In this document: in pieces, positions 24,452 through 31,560 of the stretch | Layout: each line of letters begins with the position of its first letter | How positions within the stretch are numbered: position 1 is the first letter of the stretch | NCBI GenBank assembly: GCA_021809105.1 | Contig: JAKBAM010000022.1 | Span: 1-39,979 of the forward strand | Origin: Actinomycetes bacterium | Lineage (GTDB): Bacteria > Actinomycetota > Acidimicrobiia > Acidimicrobiales > Palsa-688 | Direction: 5' to 3' | Length of the DNA stretch: 39,979 bases | Notes under the pieces: generated by a model | What the model saw: only the letters and a program-made list of their open reading frames with translations | Told to the model about the DNA's origin: nothing | Databases searched by the model: none | Program-made: the position numbers and the translations under genes

Positions 24452-25770
24452 TGCCCGAAGATCTCTTCGAGGCGGCCGTCAATGACCGCCTGGCTGGGCA
24501 GGCTCCCCTCGCCGCCAGGCTGCGACCGCAAACCCTGGCGGAGGTCGTCGGCCAAGGGCACCTTCTCGACCCCGGGAGACCGCTCCGGGCTCTGATCGAG
24601 GCCGACCGTCTGTCGTCGGTCATATTTTGGGGACCTCCGGGCACCGGCAAGACGACGTTGGCTCGGCTTGTGGCAGGCGCCACGTCCAAGGTGTTCGTGC
24701 CCATGTCGGCGGTGACCGCGGGGGTGAAGGACGTGCGCGAAGCGGTCACCGAGGCGCGGCGCCAGCTTGGCGAGCAGGGCCGGGGCACGATCCTCTTCCT
24801 CGACGAGGTGCACCGCTTCAACCGGACCCAGCAGGATGCACTACTGCCGTCAGTCGAGGACGGGACGTTGACGCTCATCGGAGCGACGACGGAGAATCCA
24901 TACTTCTCCGTCAACGCTCCGCTGCTATCACGCTCCACCCTCTTCCGCCTCGAACCGTTGAACGCTGAGGCTCTGACCGGTCTGGTACACAAAGCGCTGC
25001 AACGAGAGCGGGCCGCAGCCGAGCCCGATGCCGTGAGCCTCCTCGTCGGGCTAGTCGACGGCGATGCCCGCGCCGCCCTCACCTCCCTGGAGGTGGCGCT
25101 GGCTCTCACCGACAGCCGCTTGGCCACCCAGGTCGGCGGCGCGAGCCCCGACCGGACGGTGACCATCGCCGACGTCGAGGCGGCCCGCTCCACCAGGGCC
25201 CTGCGCTACGAAGAAGACGACCACTACGACGTGGTCAGTGCGTTCATCAAGTCGATCCGCGGTTCGGACGCCGACGCCGGTTTGTACTGGCTGGCCCGGA
25301 TGCTCGCCGCCGGCGAGGACGCCCGCTTCGTCGCACGCCGCCTGGTCATCCTGGCCAGTGAGGATGTCGGGATGGCCGACCCGCAGGGCCTGCTCATCGC
25401 CGACGCTGCGGCGCGAGCGGTGGAGCTGGTCGGGCTGCCCGAAGCGCAGCTCAACCTGGCGCAGGCTGTCGTCCACCTGGCCCTCGCCCCGAAGTCCAAC
25501 ACCGTCACCACCGCCTTGGGCGCGGCGCAGGCCGACGTCGCGAGCCTGCCCGTGGGGCAGGTCCCGCCACACCTGCGCGACGCCCACTACGCAGGTGCGG
25601 CTCGGCTGGGACACGGCGCGGCGTACCGGTATCCCCACGATGACCCCAGCGGATGGGTGGAGCAGGCCTACCGGCCAGAGCACCTCGAGGGCCGCCGGTA
25701 TTACGAACCCTCTCAGCATGGGGTCGAGGGTCGCCGCGCAGAGGAATGGCGGCGGCGTCGAGGCGGGTGA
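24451..25770 (+). CDS. rarA: Replication-associated recombination protein A (MgsA/RarA AAA+ ATPase)
   Basis: A 439-residue AAA+ protein acting at stalled forks. Walker A is WGPPGTGKTTLA (60-71), Walker B is LFLDEVHRFN (D118, E119), sensor I is GATTENPYFSVN, followed by the arginine region LLSRSTLFRLEPL. The C-terminal tetramerisation part has YDVVSAFIKSIRGSDADAGLYWLARML and RRLVILASEDVGMADPQ, the family signature. Overlaps hisS by one base and faces the MFS gene convergently (14 bp apart). Confidence 0.96.
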   Translation: MPEDLFEAAVNDRLAGQAPLAARLRPQTLAEVVGQGHLLDPGRPLRALIEADRLSSVIFWGPPGTGKTTLARLVAGATSKVFVPMSAVTAGVKDVREAVTEARRQLGEQGRGTILFLDEVHRFNRTQQDALLPSVEDGTLTLIGATTENPYFSVNAPLLSRSTLFRLEPLNAEALTGLVHKALQRERAAAEPDAVSLLVGLVDGDARAALTSLEVALALTDSRLATQVGGASPDRTVTIADVEAARSTRALRYEEDDHYDVVSAFIKSIRGSDADAGLYWLARMLAAGEDARFVARRLVILASEDVGMADPQGLLIADAAARAVELVGLPEAQLNLAQAVVHLALAPKSNTVTTALGAAQADVASLPVGQVPPHLRDAHYAGAARLGHGAAYRYPHDDPSGWVEQAYRPEHLEGRRYYEPSQHGVEGRRAEEWRRRRGG

Positions 25771-25784
25771 GCTCCCGTAGCCGG

Positions 25785-27113
25785 CTACTCGGCTGCGATC
25801 CCCGATGCCCGGTTGCTCACGATCTCGGGCGACTCTTGGGGGACGGTCAGGTCGATCAAGACCTCGTCCTCGCGTCGCGGCCGGTATGCCGCCCGTGCGC
25901 GCGAGCGCGCACGGGTGATAGCCACGATCACTACCAGCTGCAGCGTCCCAGCAGCGACGAAGGCGGAGCGGAGCCCGTGGGTAGCCGCCACAACTCCTCC
26001 CGCCAGCGCTCCCAGCGTGCCCGCAGCCAGTAACGCCATCCTGAAGGTGGTCGCCACCCGCCCGAACATCCGCTGGGGAATCATCCGCTGGCGCAACGAC
26101 CTACTGGCGACGTTCCCGATGGCCACTCCTGCGTTCTCGAGGGCGATGGCGGCCACGGCGGCCACGACCGATACCTGCGCCGCCAGCAACAGGTAGGCGC
26201 ACCCGGCCAGCAGCCCCCCGGCTGCCGCAGCTCGAAAGCTGCCAAACCGGCGCGCGATGCCGGCCGAGCCGAGGGAACCGGCCAGGGCGCCGAGCGCTCC
26301 TCCGGCCATGAGCAGCCCGTATCCGGCCCGGCCGATGTGTAGTGGTCCGGTGGCATAGAGCACCAGGACCGCCAGCACCCCGCCTTGGCAGAAGGCGTAG
26401 CTGGCGATGAGGGCGGCGAGGAGGCGGAGGTGGCGATGGCGGGCGAACCACCGGAATCCCTCGGCGATGTCGGCCCGTATCGAGGTGCCCCGCCGGCGGA
26501 TCTTCGTCCGTGGCAGGCACGAGCGCACGAGGACCGCAGAGACGGCGAAGCTGAGGGCATCGAGCGCGAAGGGGAGAGCACGAGCCAATGCGTACGCCAC
26601 GCCGCCGAGGCCCTGCCCGGCGATGGCGCGGGCGGTCAGCTCGGCGCCGCCGAGGTGGCCGTTGGCCCGCTCGAGGTCCTCTTCGGCCACGATCGCCGGC
26701 AGCGCGGCGTTGGTGCAGGCCAGGAACGTCACCTCACAGCATCCGAGGACGACGATGGTGGCGTAGAGGAGCGGGAGGCTGTCGTGGCCGCTCGCGACGG
26801 CGACGGCGAACCCGCCGAACACCAGGAGGCGGCACACCTCCACGGCGGTGGCCAGGCGGCGGCGCTCATGGCGATCGACGATGGCGCCCGCCAGCGGGGC
26901 GATGATCACAGCGGGGAGCTGACCCGCGACCGCCACCCCGGCCACCAACATCGGACTGCGGGTCAGCGAGAGGGCCAGCAGTGGAAAGGCCACGAGCACC
27001 AAACCGTCGCCCAGCGCCGAGGCTGCTGTCGCCGTCCAAAGTTGCCAATAGGCCGCTCCCAAACGCCCCGCCGAGCTCACGGCTCTGGAGTCGCCAACGT
27101 TGCTGCGATACAT
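25785..27113 (-). CDS. MFS efflux transporter (DHA3/macrolide-exporter type)
   Basis: A 442-residue transporter with twelve predicted helices. It begins with AAYWQLWTATAASALGDGLV, the typical start of DHA3 exporters (MefA/Cmr-like), then the loop DRHERRRLATAVEVCR between helices 2 and 3 and ARRFGSFRAAAAGG in the second half. Members expel antibiotics or siderophores by proton antiport; the substrate here is unknown. The ATG at 27113 is preceded by AGAGGA four bases upstream. The frame stays open a further 147 codons but without any membrane or conserved sequence; that part is the untranslated leader. Near its end, an 11-bp inverted repeat (25892-25915) codes an Arg/Ala stretch. Confidence 0.85.
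   Translation of the reverse strand: MYRSNVGDSRAVSSAGRLGAAYWQLWTATAASALGDGLVLVAFPLLALSLTRSPMLVAGVAVAGQLPAVIIAPLAGAIVDRHERRRLATAVEVCRLLVFGGFAVAVASGHDSLPLLYATIVVLGCCEVTFLACTNAALPAIVAEEDLERANGHLGGAELTARAIAGQGLGGVAYALARALPFALDALSFAVSAVLVRSCLPRTKIRRRGTSIRADIAEGFRWFARHRHLRLLAALIASYAFCQGGVLAVLVLYATGPLHIGRAGYGLLMAGGALGALAGSLGSAGIARRFGSFRAAAAGGLLAGCAYLLLAAQVSVVAAVAAIALENAGVAIGNVASRSLRQRMIPQRMFGRVATTFRMALLAAGTLGALAGGVVAATHGLRSAFVAAGTLQLVVIVAITRARSRARAAYRPRREDEVLIDLTVPQESPEIVSNRASGIAAE
25892..25915. repeat. 11-bp inverted repeat inside the MFS gene
   Basis: CCCGTGCGCGC and its exact reverse complement are separated by GA. The repeat codes RARSRARA in the cytoplasmic C-terminal tail of the transporter. 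It could form a stable hairpin near the mRNA 3' end, or merely reflect GC-rich Arg/Ala codons. Confidence 0.6.
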
Positions 27114-27117
27114 CGAG

Positions 27118-27123
27118 TCCTCT
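27118..27123 (-). promoter_or_regulatory. Shine-Dalgarno AGAGGA that fixes the MFS start
   Basis: On the minus strand AGAGGA stands four bases before the ATG at 27113. It decides the start against the long open frame that continues upstream. Confidence 0.6.
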
Positions 27124-27169
27124 TGCACTGGGCGCCGGGGCGATCCGATGGAGGCGGGGTAACTCTCAC

Positions 27170-27229
27170 CGACGGCGGTGCAGCAGCGACGAGCTAATAA
27201 AAGGCTCAAGTCGCCGCCGACCGCCGCCG
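27170..27229 (-). promoter_or_regulatory. Long hairpin in the MFS mRNA leader
   Basis: Arms 27170-27190 and 27210-27229 pair along about 20 bp with three G-U pairs (in the minus-strand RNA) and one bulge; the stem continues through GAGC/GCUC (27191-27194 with 27204-27207) around a 9-nt A/U-rich loop. It lies 57 nt before the MFS start codon, between the 4-codon leader ORF and the gene. No U-tract follows, so it is more likely a barrier, attenuator or ribosome-access control than a simple terminator. Confidence 0.6.
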
Positions 27230-27301
27230 ATGGAGATTGATGACGCCCCCGACCGGCCCTCCAGGCACAGTGGTCGCGGGCGCGCAGGGTAACTGAGTAG
27301 A

Positions 27302-27316
27302 TCAGTCCCACTTCAT
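27302..27316 (-). CDS. Four-codon leader ORF (MKWD) with strong Shine-Dalgarno sequence
   Basis: On the minus strand ATG-AAG-TGG-GAC-TGA is preceded six bases upstream by AGGGAGGT (27323-27330), the best ribosome site in this region. It lies between two hairpins in the leader of the MFS exporter. Short leader peptides followed by stem-loops are known upstream of resistance genes induced by ribosome-stalling antibiotics; that role here is inference. Confidence 0.4.
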   Translation of the reverse strand: MKWD

Positions 27317-27355
27317 GCAGGTACCTCCCTTCGCTGTGGCAGACCGTGGAGAGAG

Positions 27356-27391
27356 CCGGGACCCGCCGCATTGGCGTGCGGTGGGTCCCGG
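27356..27391. promoter_or_regulatory. 15-bp stem-loop in the divergent intergenic region
   Basis: CCGGGACCCGCCGCA (27356-27370) pairs with 27377-27391 at 14 of 15 positions, and the other is a wobble on one strand; the loop is TTGGCG. It is in the presumed MFS leader, about 40 nt upstream of the MKWD ORF. There is no T-run on either side. Confidence 0.65.
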
Positions 27392-27446
27392 GATCCTGCA
27401 GTGAGTGGGCAAGTGAGACAAGAAATCTGACTGACTTTCCCCTACG

Positions 27447-27463
27447 GCGTGATCCCGTCACGC
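27447..27463. promoter_or_regulatory. 17-bp operator-like palindrome at the MFS transcription start
   Basis: GCGTGA-TCCCG-TCACGC has perfect 6-bp arms. It begins directly after the -10 box of the minus-strand promoter, so the expected +1 lies inside it. This is a usual place for a repressor site; the regulator is not encoded in the window. Confidence 0.5.
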
Positions 27464-27492
27464 AGAGTAGTCGCCTTCTGCCTTTTCGGCAA
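27464..27492 (-). promoter_or_regulatory. Probable promoter of the MFS exporter
   Basis: On the minus strand TTGCCG (27492-27487) and TACTCT (27469-27464) are separated by exactly 17 nt. It is one of the few promoters in the window with both boxes. It would give a leader of about 345 nt before the MFS start. Confidence 0.5.
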
Positions 27493-27525
27493 CCATGGGC
27501 AGTCAAAAAGGGCAGCTTGTCCCGA

Positions 27526-27531
27526 TATGAT
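27526..27531 (+). promoter_or_regulatory. -10-like TATGAT upstream of the GGDEF-EAL gene
   Basis: TATGAT is close to consensus in a locally A/T-richer stretch, without a good -35 box. A second candidate, TAGGTA (27625-27630), lies just before the Shine-Dalgarno sequence. The 535-bp gap 27114-27648 otherwise contains the elements listed separately and no further gene I can support. Confidence 0.3.
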
Positions 27532-27632
27532 CGAGTCCTCCCTTTTGCTGACATTTCACATGTCGCAGCTCCGGACGCTTGTGTCGGGACTCAAGGATCG
27601 TCCCATCGCGACCGATGTCTGGACTAGGTATC

Positions 27633-27640
27633 GGAGGAGG
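27633..27640 (+). promoter_or_regulatory. Shine-Dalgarno GGAGGAGG pointing to an ATT start
   Basis: GGAGGAGG is a perfect anti-16S match. Eight bases after it stands ATT (27649), in frame with the GGDEF-EAL protein. The frame is closed upstream by TAG (27625-27627), and no ATG, GTG, TTG or CTG occurs between that stop and GTG 27733. Confidence 0.6.
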
Positions 27641-27648
27641 TCGGCCCC

Positions 27649-30201
27649 ATTTCTGGCGTAACGAGAAGTCGACCATCCAAGGTCTGGCTCCTTGTCGCTG
27701 CCCTCGCTGCCATCGCCGCGATCCTCGGCTCCGTGTGGCAGACGAACGGCACTGTCGCCGCCCACAGGGTCCCGTTGTACGCGCTCATGTCCCTTTGGAT
27801 AATCAGCCAGCTGGTCAACACGCGGGTGCGGCTTCGGGGTCAGTCCATCACCGTAGGTCTCACCAGTTGGGCGCTCATCACAACCATGGCCTTCGCCCCT
27901 CGCACCCACCTCGTGCCCTATGTCGTTGGCATCGAAGCGCTCCTAGGCGTGATACGAAGGCGGCAACCTATCAAAGTTGCCTTCAACGCCTTCAATATCG
28001 CGGTGGCCTGCGCGGTGGGCGGTATGGGGTTCGGGGCACTCACCAGCCCCCTGTCGCTCGGTCGTCCGGCGAGTTGGCTCTCGATCACCGTCGCTGTGTT
28101 CGCGGTCGAAGTCGTCTCGGCGGCGACGACTTTCACCGTGCTGGCGATACAGGGGGCTCTCGACCTGCACCGCATCGGGACCTTCCTGATGCCCCTGCTG
28201 ATCCTCGGACCGGTCAACGCGGTGTTTGCGATCATCACCGTCGACTCGGTGTGGACCGTCAGGTGGGCCCTGATCTTGGTCGCCTCCATTCCCGGGGGCG
28301 CGTTCCTCGCCCACCGGTCGTACGTGGCCCTGAGTGCCAGATACAACAACCTGGAGGTGCTCTACCGCTTCACCGAGCACCTGGCCGGCCTGTCAGAGGA
28401 GCGCGACGTGGTCACCGCGGTGCTGGCAGGCCTGCGAGAAGCCTTCTTCTGCGGGGTGGCCCAACTCGTGACGCTCGGCGAGGGGGCCGGAGCCTGCTAC
28501 CAGCAGGTGGGCGATGGCCCGCTCACGGTGGTCGATCTCGAGGCGTCCGGCGCCCTCCGGACCACCTTGGCGGGCATCGAGGACGTCCAAGTCGTCACCG
28601 CCAGTCGGGCCCGCCGCGGCGGCCAGACCCTTCTGCACGGCTCAAACCGTGTGCTGGTGGGTCGGATGCCCGAGGATGGTGGCCTGCCTCGGTGGCTGCT
28701 GGTAGGGGACCGGCACGACGGCCTGCCCTTCGAGAAGGCGGACCGGAGCTTCATGGTGGCGCTCGCTGCACAAAGCGCGGTGGCCCTCCGGGGTACCCGA
28801 CTCCTCGACGAGCTGCGCTCGGAAGCCGCCAACCGGGAGCACGACGCCCTCCACGATCCCCTCACCCACCTGGGCAACCGGACGCTGTTCACCCGTAGGA
28901 CCCAGACCGCGCTGACCCGCCGGGGACCGGGCACGAAGGTCGGTGTGATGCTCCTCGACCTGGACGGGTTCAAGGAGATCAACGACACCCTCGGCCATCC
29001 CGTAGGAGACGTGGTCCTCAAGGAGGTGGCTGACCGTCTGCAAACGGTGGTACGGGCGGTCGGCGTTCCGACCAGACTCGGCGGCGACGAGTTCGCGGTG
29101 TTGGTCAGTGCCGCCTCGAGCAGCGCCGACATCGAGCGGCTAGCCGCGTCGATCGCCAAAGCAGTGGCCGCTCCGATGGACGTCGGCGGCTTCGCGCTCA
29201 CCGTGCAGGCCAGCATCGGCATAGCGATGTCGCCGGATCACGGGACTGACACGGCCACCTTGCTCAAGCGAGCCGACGTGGCGATGTACTCCGCCAAGGG
29301 CTCCAGCAACCTCCCGGTCATCTACGACCAGGCCGACGACCACAACACCACGCGCCGCCTGACCCTGGCGACCGAGCTGCGTGCCGCGATGGCCGCCGAA
29401 GCCTTCGACCTCCACTTCCAACCCAAGATCGCGATGGACACCCTCCAGCTGCGCGGATTCGAGGCGTTGCTGCGGTGGAACCACCCAGGCATGGGTTCGG
29501 TCTCGCCGGCCGAGTTCATCCCTGTCGCCGAACAGGCCGGCTTGATCGACCAGCTGACCTGGTGGGTGCTGGACCGGTCGCTGCAGGAGCAGAGACGGTG
29601 GGCGGCGAACGGCTTCGACCTGGAGGTCGCGGTCAACTTCTCGGCGAAGTCCTTGCTCGATGCCAACCTGCCCCGCCGCCTGGCCGAGCGGCTGCAGCTG
29701 ACCGGCGTGCCGCCCGACCGGCTCACCATCGAGGTCACCGAAACCTCGGTGATGGCCGATACCAAGCGCAGCGCCACCATCCTGGAGCACGTCGCCGCCA
29801 CGGGTATCAAGCTGGCCATCGACGACTTCGGTACCGGGTACTCGTCGCTCAGCCGGCTCCGGGAGCTGCCCGTCGACGAGATCAAGGTGGATCGATCCTT
29901 CGTGACCACCATGCTCGACTCTCCCGACAACCACGCGATCGTGGCCGGGACCGTTCACCTGGCGCTCAGCATGGGGCGCACCGTCGTCGCCGAAGGGGTC
30001 GAGGACCTCATGACGTGGGACGCGCTGCGGGACATGGGCTGCCAGGCTGCCCAAGGTTTCGTGATGTCGCCCCCCATGGCTGCCGACGAGGTCATGGCTT
30101 GGCTCGCACTCACCCTCGACGGGGCCGTCCCCGTACCGAGGGGGGCGGCGGTCGTACCGCCGGGCCGGCCCGGCGCGAAGGTGCGGTTGCCGGCTCGTTA
30201 G
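27649..30201 (+). CDS. Membrane GGDEF-EAL cyclic-di-GMP synthase/phosphodiesterase, probable ATT start
   Basis: A protein of 850 residues if started at ATT 27649. About eight N-terminal helices (the first, VWLLVAALAAIAAILGSVW, exists only with this start) precede a GAF-like segment, then GGDEF and EAL domains. The cyclase site is intact (RLGGDEF, about 476-482) but the inhibitory RxxD site reads RAVG. The EAL site is intact: EALLRW (604), NFS, TIEVTE, DDFGTGYSS (724-), EIKVD and AEGVE. It can therefore make, degrade or switch c-di-GMP levels. The alternative start GTG 27733 has no ribosome site and would cut off helix 1. It is divergent from the MFS exporter; the pair splits rarA from its usual neighbours. 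Pilus ATPases with MshEN-type domains downstream are possible effectors. Confidence 0.85.
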   Translation: MSGVTRSRPSKVWLLVAALAAIAAILGSVWQTNGTVAAHRVPLYALMSLWIISQLVNTRVRLRGQSITVGLTSWALITTMAFAPRTHLVPYVVGIEALLGVIRRRQPIKVAFNAFNIAVACAVGGMGFGALTSPLSLGRPASWLSITVAVFAVEVVSAATTFTVLAIQGALDLHRIGTFLMPLLILGPVNAVFAIITVDSVWTVRWALILVASIPGGAFLAHRSYVALSARYNNLEVLYRFTEHLAGLSEERDVVTAVLAGLREAFFCGVAQLVTLGEGAGACYQQVGDGPLTVVDLEASGALRTTLAGIEDVQVVTASRARRGGQTLLHGSNRVLVGRMPEDGGLPRWLLVGDRHDGLPFEKADRSFMVALAAQSAVALRGTRLLDELRSEAANREHDALHDPLTHLGNRTLFTRRTQTALTRRGPGTKVGVMLLDLDGFKEINDTLGHPVGDVVLKEVADRLQTVVRAVGVPTRLGGDEFAVLVSAASSSADIERLAASIAKAVAAPMDVGGFALTVQASIGIAMSPDHGTDTATLLKRADVAMYSAKGSSNLPVIYDQADDHNTTRRLTLATELRAAMAAEAFDLHFQPKIAMDTLQLRGFEALLRWNHPGMGSVSPAEFIPVAEQAGLIDQLTWWVLDRSLQEQRRWAANGFDLEVAVNFSAKSLLDANLPRRLAERLQLTGVPPDRLTIEVTETSVMADTKRSATILEHVAATGIKLAIDDFGTGYSSLSRLRELPVDEIKVDRSFVTTMLDSPDNHAIVAGTVHLALSMGRTVVAEGVEDLMTWDALRDMGCQAAQGFVMSPPMAADEVMAWLALTLDGAVPVPRGAAVVPPGRPGAKVRLPAR

Positions 30202-30230
30202 GCTCTCCCTGTGCGTCGTCGGAGAAATGT

Positions 30231-30635
30231 ATGCCTGTGACGATCGCCGCCGCCAGCAGCGGCGAGCAGACGCTGGCGGTCGTGGTCAGCGTCGTTGCCA
30301 CGCTCGTGGTCGTCGCCCTCCTCGCAGCGCTCGTGGCCGCGCTCCGGGCCGCCCGTCACCTGCGGGCTGCGGCGGCGGAGCTGGAACGAGACTTGAGCGA
30401 CGTCTTGGAGTCGGTAGACAGCACCCTGGCCCACGCCAGCGCGGAGCTGGAGCGCGTCGACGGGCTCATCGGTTCCGCCGAGCAGCTGACCGATACCGTT
30501 GGGACCGCGTCGCGCCTGGCGTATGCATCGCTGGCCACCCCCCTGATCAAGGTCCTGGCGTTGACGCGGGGCACGAGCCGTGCCTCCCGACGACTCCGCC
30601 ACGCCGGTCGGCCAGAGCGGTCAAGGGGGAGGTAG
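30231..30635 (+). CDS. Small membrane protein, DUF948-like
   Basis: A 134-residue protein with one N-terminal helix (LAVVVSVVATLVVVALLAALVAAL) followed by a coiled-coil-like stretch (HLRAAAAELERDLSDVLESVDSTLAHASAELERVDGL split over residues ~43-80) and a second weak hydrophobic part. This matches DUF948 proteins that lie between rarA and alaS/ruvX in actinobacteria. Function is unknown. The ATG at 30231 has GGAGAA seven bases upstream. It ends 4 bp before the next gene. Confidence 0.7.
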   Translation: MPVTIAAASSGEQTLAVVVSVVATLVVVALLAALVAALRAARHLRAAAAELERDLSDVLESVDSTLAHASAELERVDGLIGSAEQLTDTVGTASRLAYASLATPLIKVLALTRGTSRASRRLRHAGRPERSRGR

Positions 30636-30639
30636 CGTC

Positions 30640-31026
30640 GTGTTCAAGCGGGTCCGGTGGGTCTCGATCGGGGCCGTGCTCGGCGCAGGCGGGTCGGTCT
30701 ACGCTCAGTTGAAGATGCGCCGCACCGCGCAGCGCTACTTGCCGCCGGAGGTGGGCGCTCGGATGGTGGGCCGGGCCCGACGGCTGGGCGACGAGGTCCA
30801 CGACGCGGTAGCCGAGGGGCGCCAGGCCATGGCGGATCGAGAAGCTGAGCTTCGGGCCCGAATGGCTCCACGCCCACCCCCCCCTGGCGGTGACGTGCAC
30901 GACGCCAACTCGCGCCCGGTAGCGGGGTCAGAGCGCTCGGCGCCGCCTGCGCCGCCCGCCCGGCGTGGCGCTCCGGCTGACAAGGCCCGCAGGTCGCGCC
31001 GCGACCGGGGGGACCGTCGGCGCTAA
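30640..31026 (+). CDS. Small membrane-associated protein, DUF6167-like
   Basis: A 128-residue protein with a short N-terminal helix (VSIGAVLGAGGSVYAQL), a helical segment ARMVGRARRLGDEVHDAVAEGRQAMADRE and a Pro/Arg-rich tail. Size and position after the DUF948-like gene match the small membrane proteins of this locus in other actinobacteria. GTG at 30640 is preceded by a G-rich ribosome site GGGGGAGG. Function unknown. In many relatives alaS follows; here ruvX follows 12 bp later. Confidence 0.65.
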   Translation: MFKRVRWVSIGAVLGAGGSVYAQLKMRRTAQRYLPPEVGARMVGRARRLGDEVHDAVAEGRQAMADREAELRARMAPRPPPPGGDVHDANSRPVAGSERSAPPAPPARRGAPADKARRSRRDRGDRRR

Positions 31027-31029
31027 CCT
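31024..31029 (+). promoter_or_regulatory. -10-like TAACCT before ruvX
   Basis: TAACCT overlaps the stop codon of the preceding gene and ends 9 nt before the ruvX ATG, giving a very short or absent 5' leader. Confidence 0.35.
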
Positions 31030-31038
31030 CTCGGGGTC

Positions 31039-31560
31039 ATGCCTGACGTTGCGCCCATCTCGGCGCGCCCGCCTGCCGGGGCCCCGGGCGATCCGGTGAC
31101 CGGGCACGACGAGCGTGGCTTCCCTTTGCTCACCTCTCCTGGTCGCATCCTCGGACTTGACCTAGGCGCTCGTCGCATCGGGGTGGCGGTATCGGACTCG
31201 GACCGCCGCCTGGCCACCGGCGTCACGGCCATCGTCAGACAAGACCCCGCAGCCGACCACCAGGCTGTCGCCGCCTTCGTCGCCGACTACGACGCGACTG
31301 CAGTTGTCGTAGGCATGCCGCTGTCTCTCTCGGGCGAGCGTGGGCCGGCGGCGAGGGCAGCCGCCGATGAGGTCGGGCGATTGCGAGCCGTCCTCGACGT
31401 GCCCGTCCACACCGTCGACGAGCGACTCACGACGGTCCAGGCCGCGTCGGGCCTCCGGGCTGCTGGGCGACGCAGCCGCCAGCAGCGCGAAGTCATCGAT
31501 CAGCAGGCGGCGGCCGAGCTGCTGCAGACCTGGCTCGAACGGCAGCGGGCGGTCTTCTGA
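31039..31560 (+). CDS. ruvX: Holliday-junction resolvase-like protein RuvX (YqgF)
   Basis: A 173-residue RNase-H-fold nuclease of the YqgF family, linked to 16S rRNA 5' processing and to junction resolution. Core: RILGLDLGARRIGVAVSD with the first Asp, VVVGMPLSLSGERG, VHTVDERLTTVQA with the DE pair, and VIDQQAAAELLQTWLE with the last Asp. About 35 N-terminal residues precede the fold; an internal start would be possible, but the TAACCT box supports ATG 31039. Overlaps mltG by one base (TGATG). Confidence 0.93.
   Translation: MPDVAPISARPPAGAPGDPVTGHDERGFPLLTSPGRILGLDLGARRIGVAVSDSDRRLATGVTAIVRQDPAADHQAVAAFVADYDATAVVVGMPLSLSGERGPAARAAADEVGRLRAVLDVPVHTVDERLTTVQAASGLRAAGRRSRQQREVIDQQAAAELLQTWLERQRAVF

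Noticed and set aside
25777..25788. 12-bp palindrome GTAGCCGGCTAC between convergent rarA and MFS genes
   Set aside because: It has no loop and no T-run, so it cannot be supported as a terminator.
27114..27554. Upstream extension of the MFS protein by 147 residues
   Set aside because: The extension has no membrane segment or conserved sequence, crosses two strong hairpins, and a good ribosome site exists before ATG 27113.
27400..27640. c-di-GMP riboswitch upstream of the GGDEF-EAL gene
   Set aside because: I looked for the conserved GEMM-I core and its tetraloop-receptor elements and could not find them on either strand; an Infernal search would settle it.
27346..27661. Two small plus-strand frames in the divergent intergenic region
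   Set aside because: They lack ribosome sites and recognisable sequence, and overlap the palindromes and promoters of the exporter.
27579..28898. Plus-strand frame of 439 codons starting before the GGDEF-EAL gene
   Set aside because: It overlaps the GGDEF-EAL gene in another frame and is Arg/Gly/Pro-rich; the membrane helices and GAF-like part are in the other frame.
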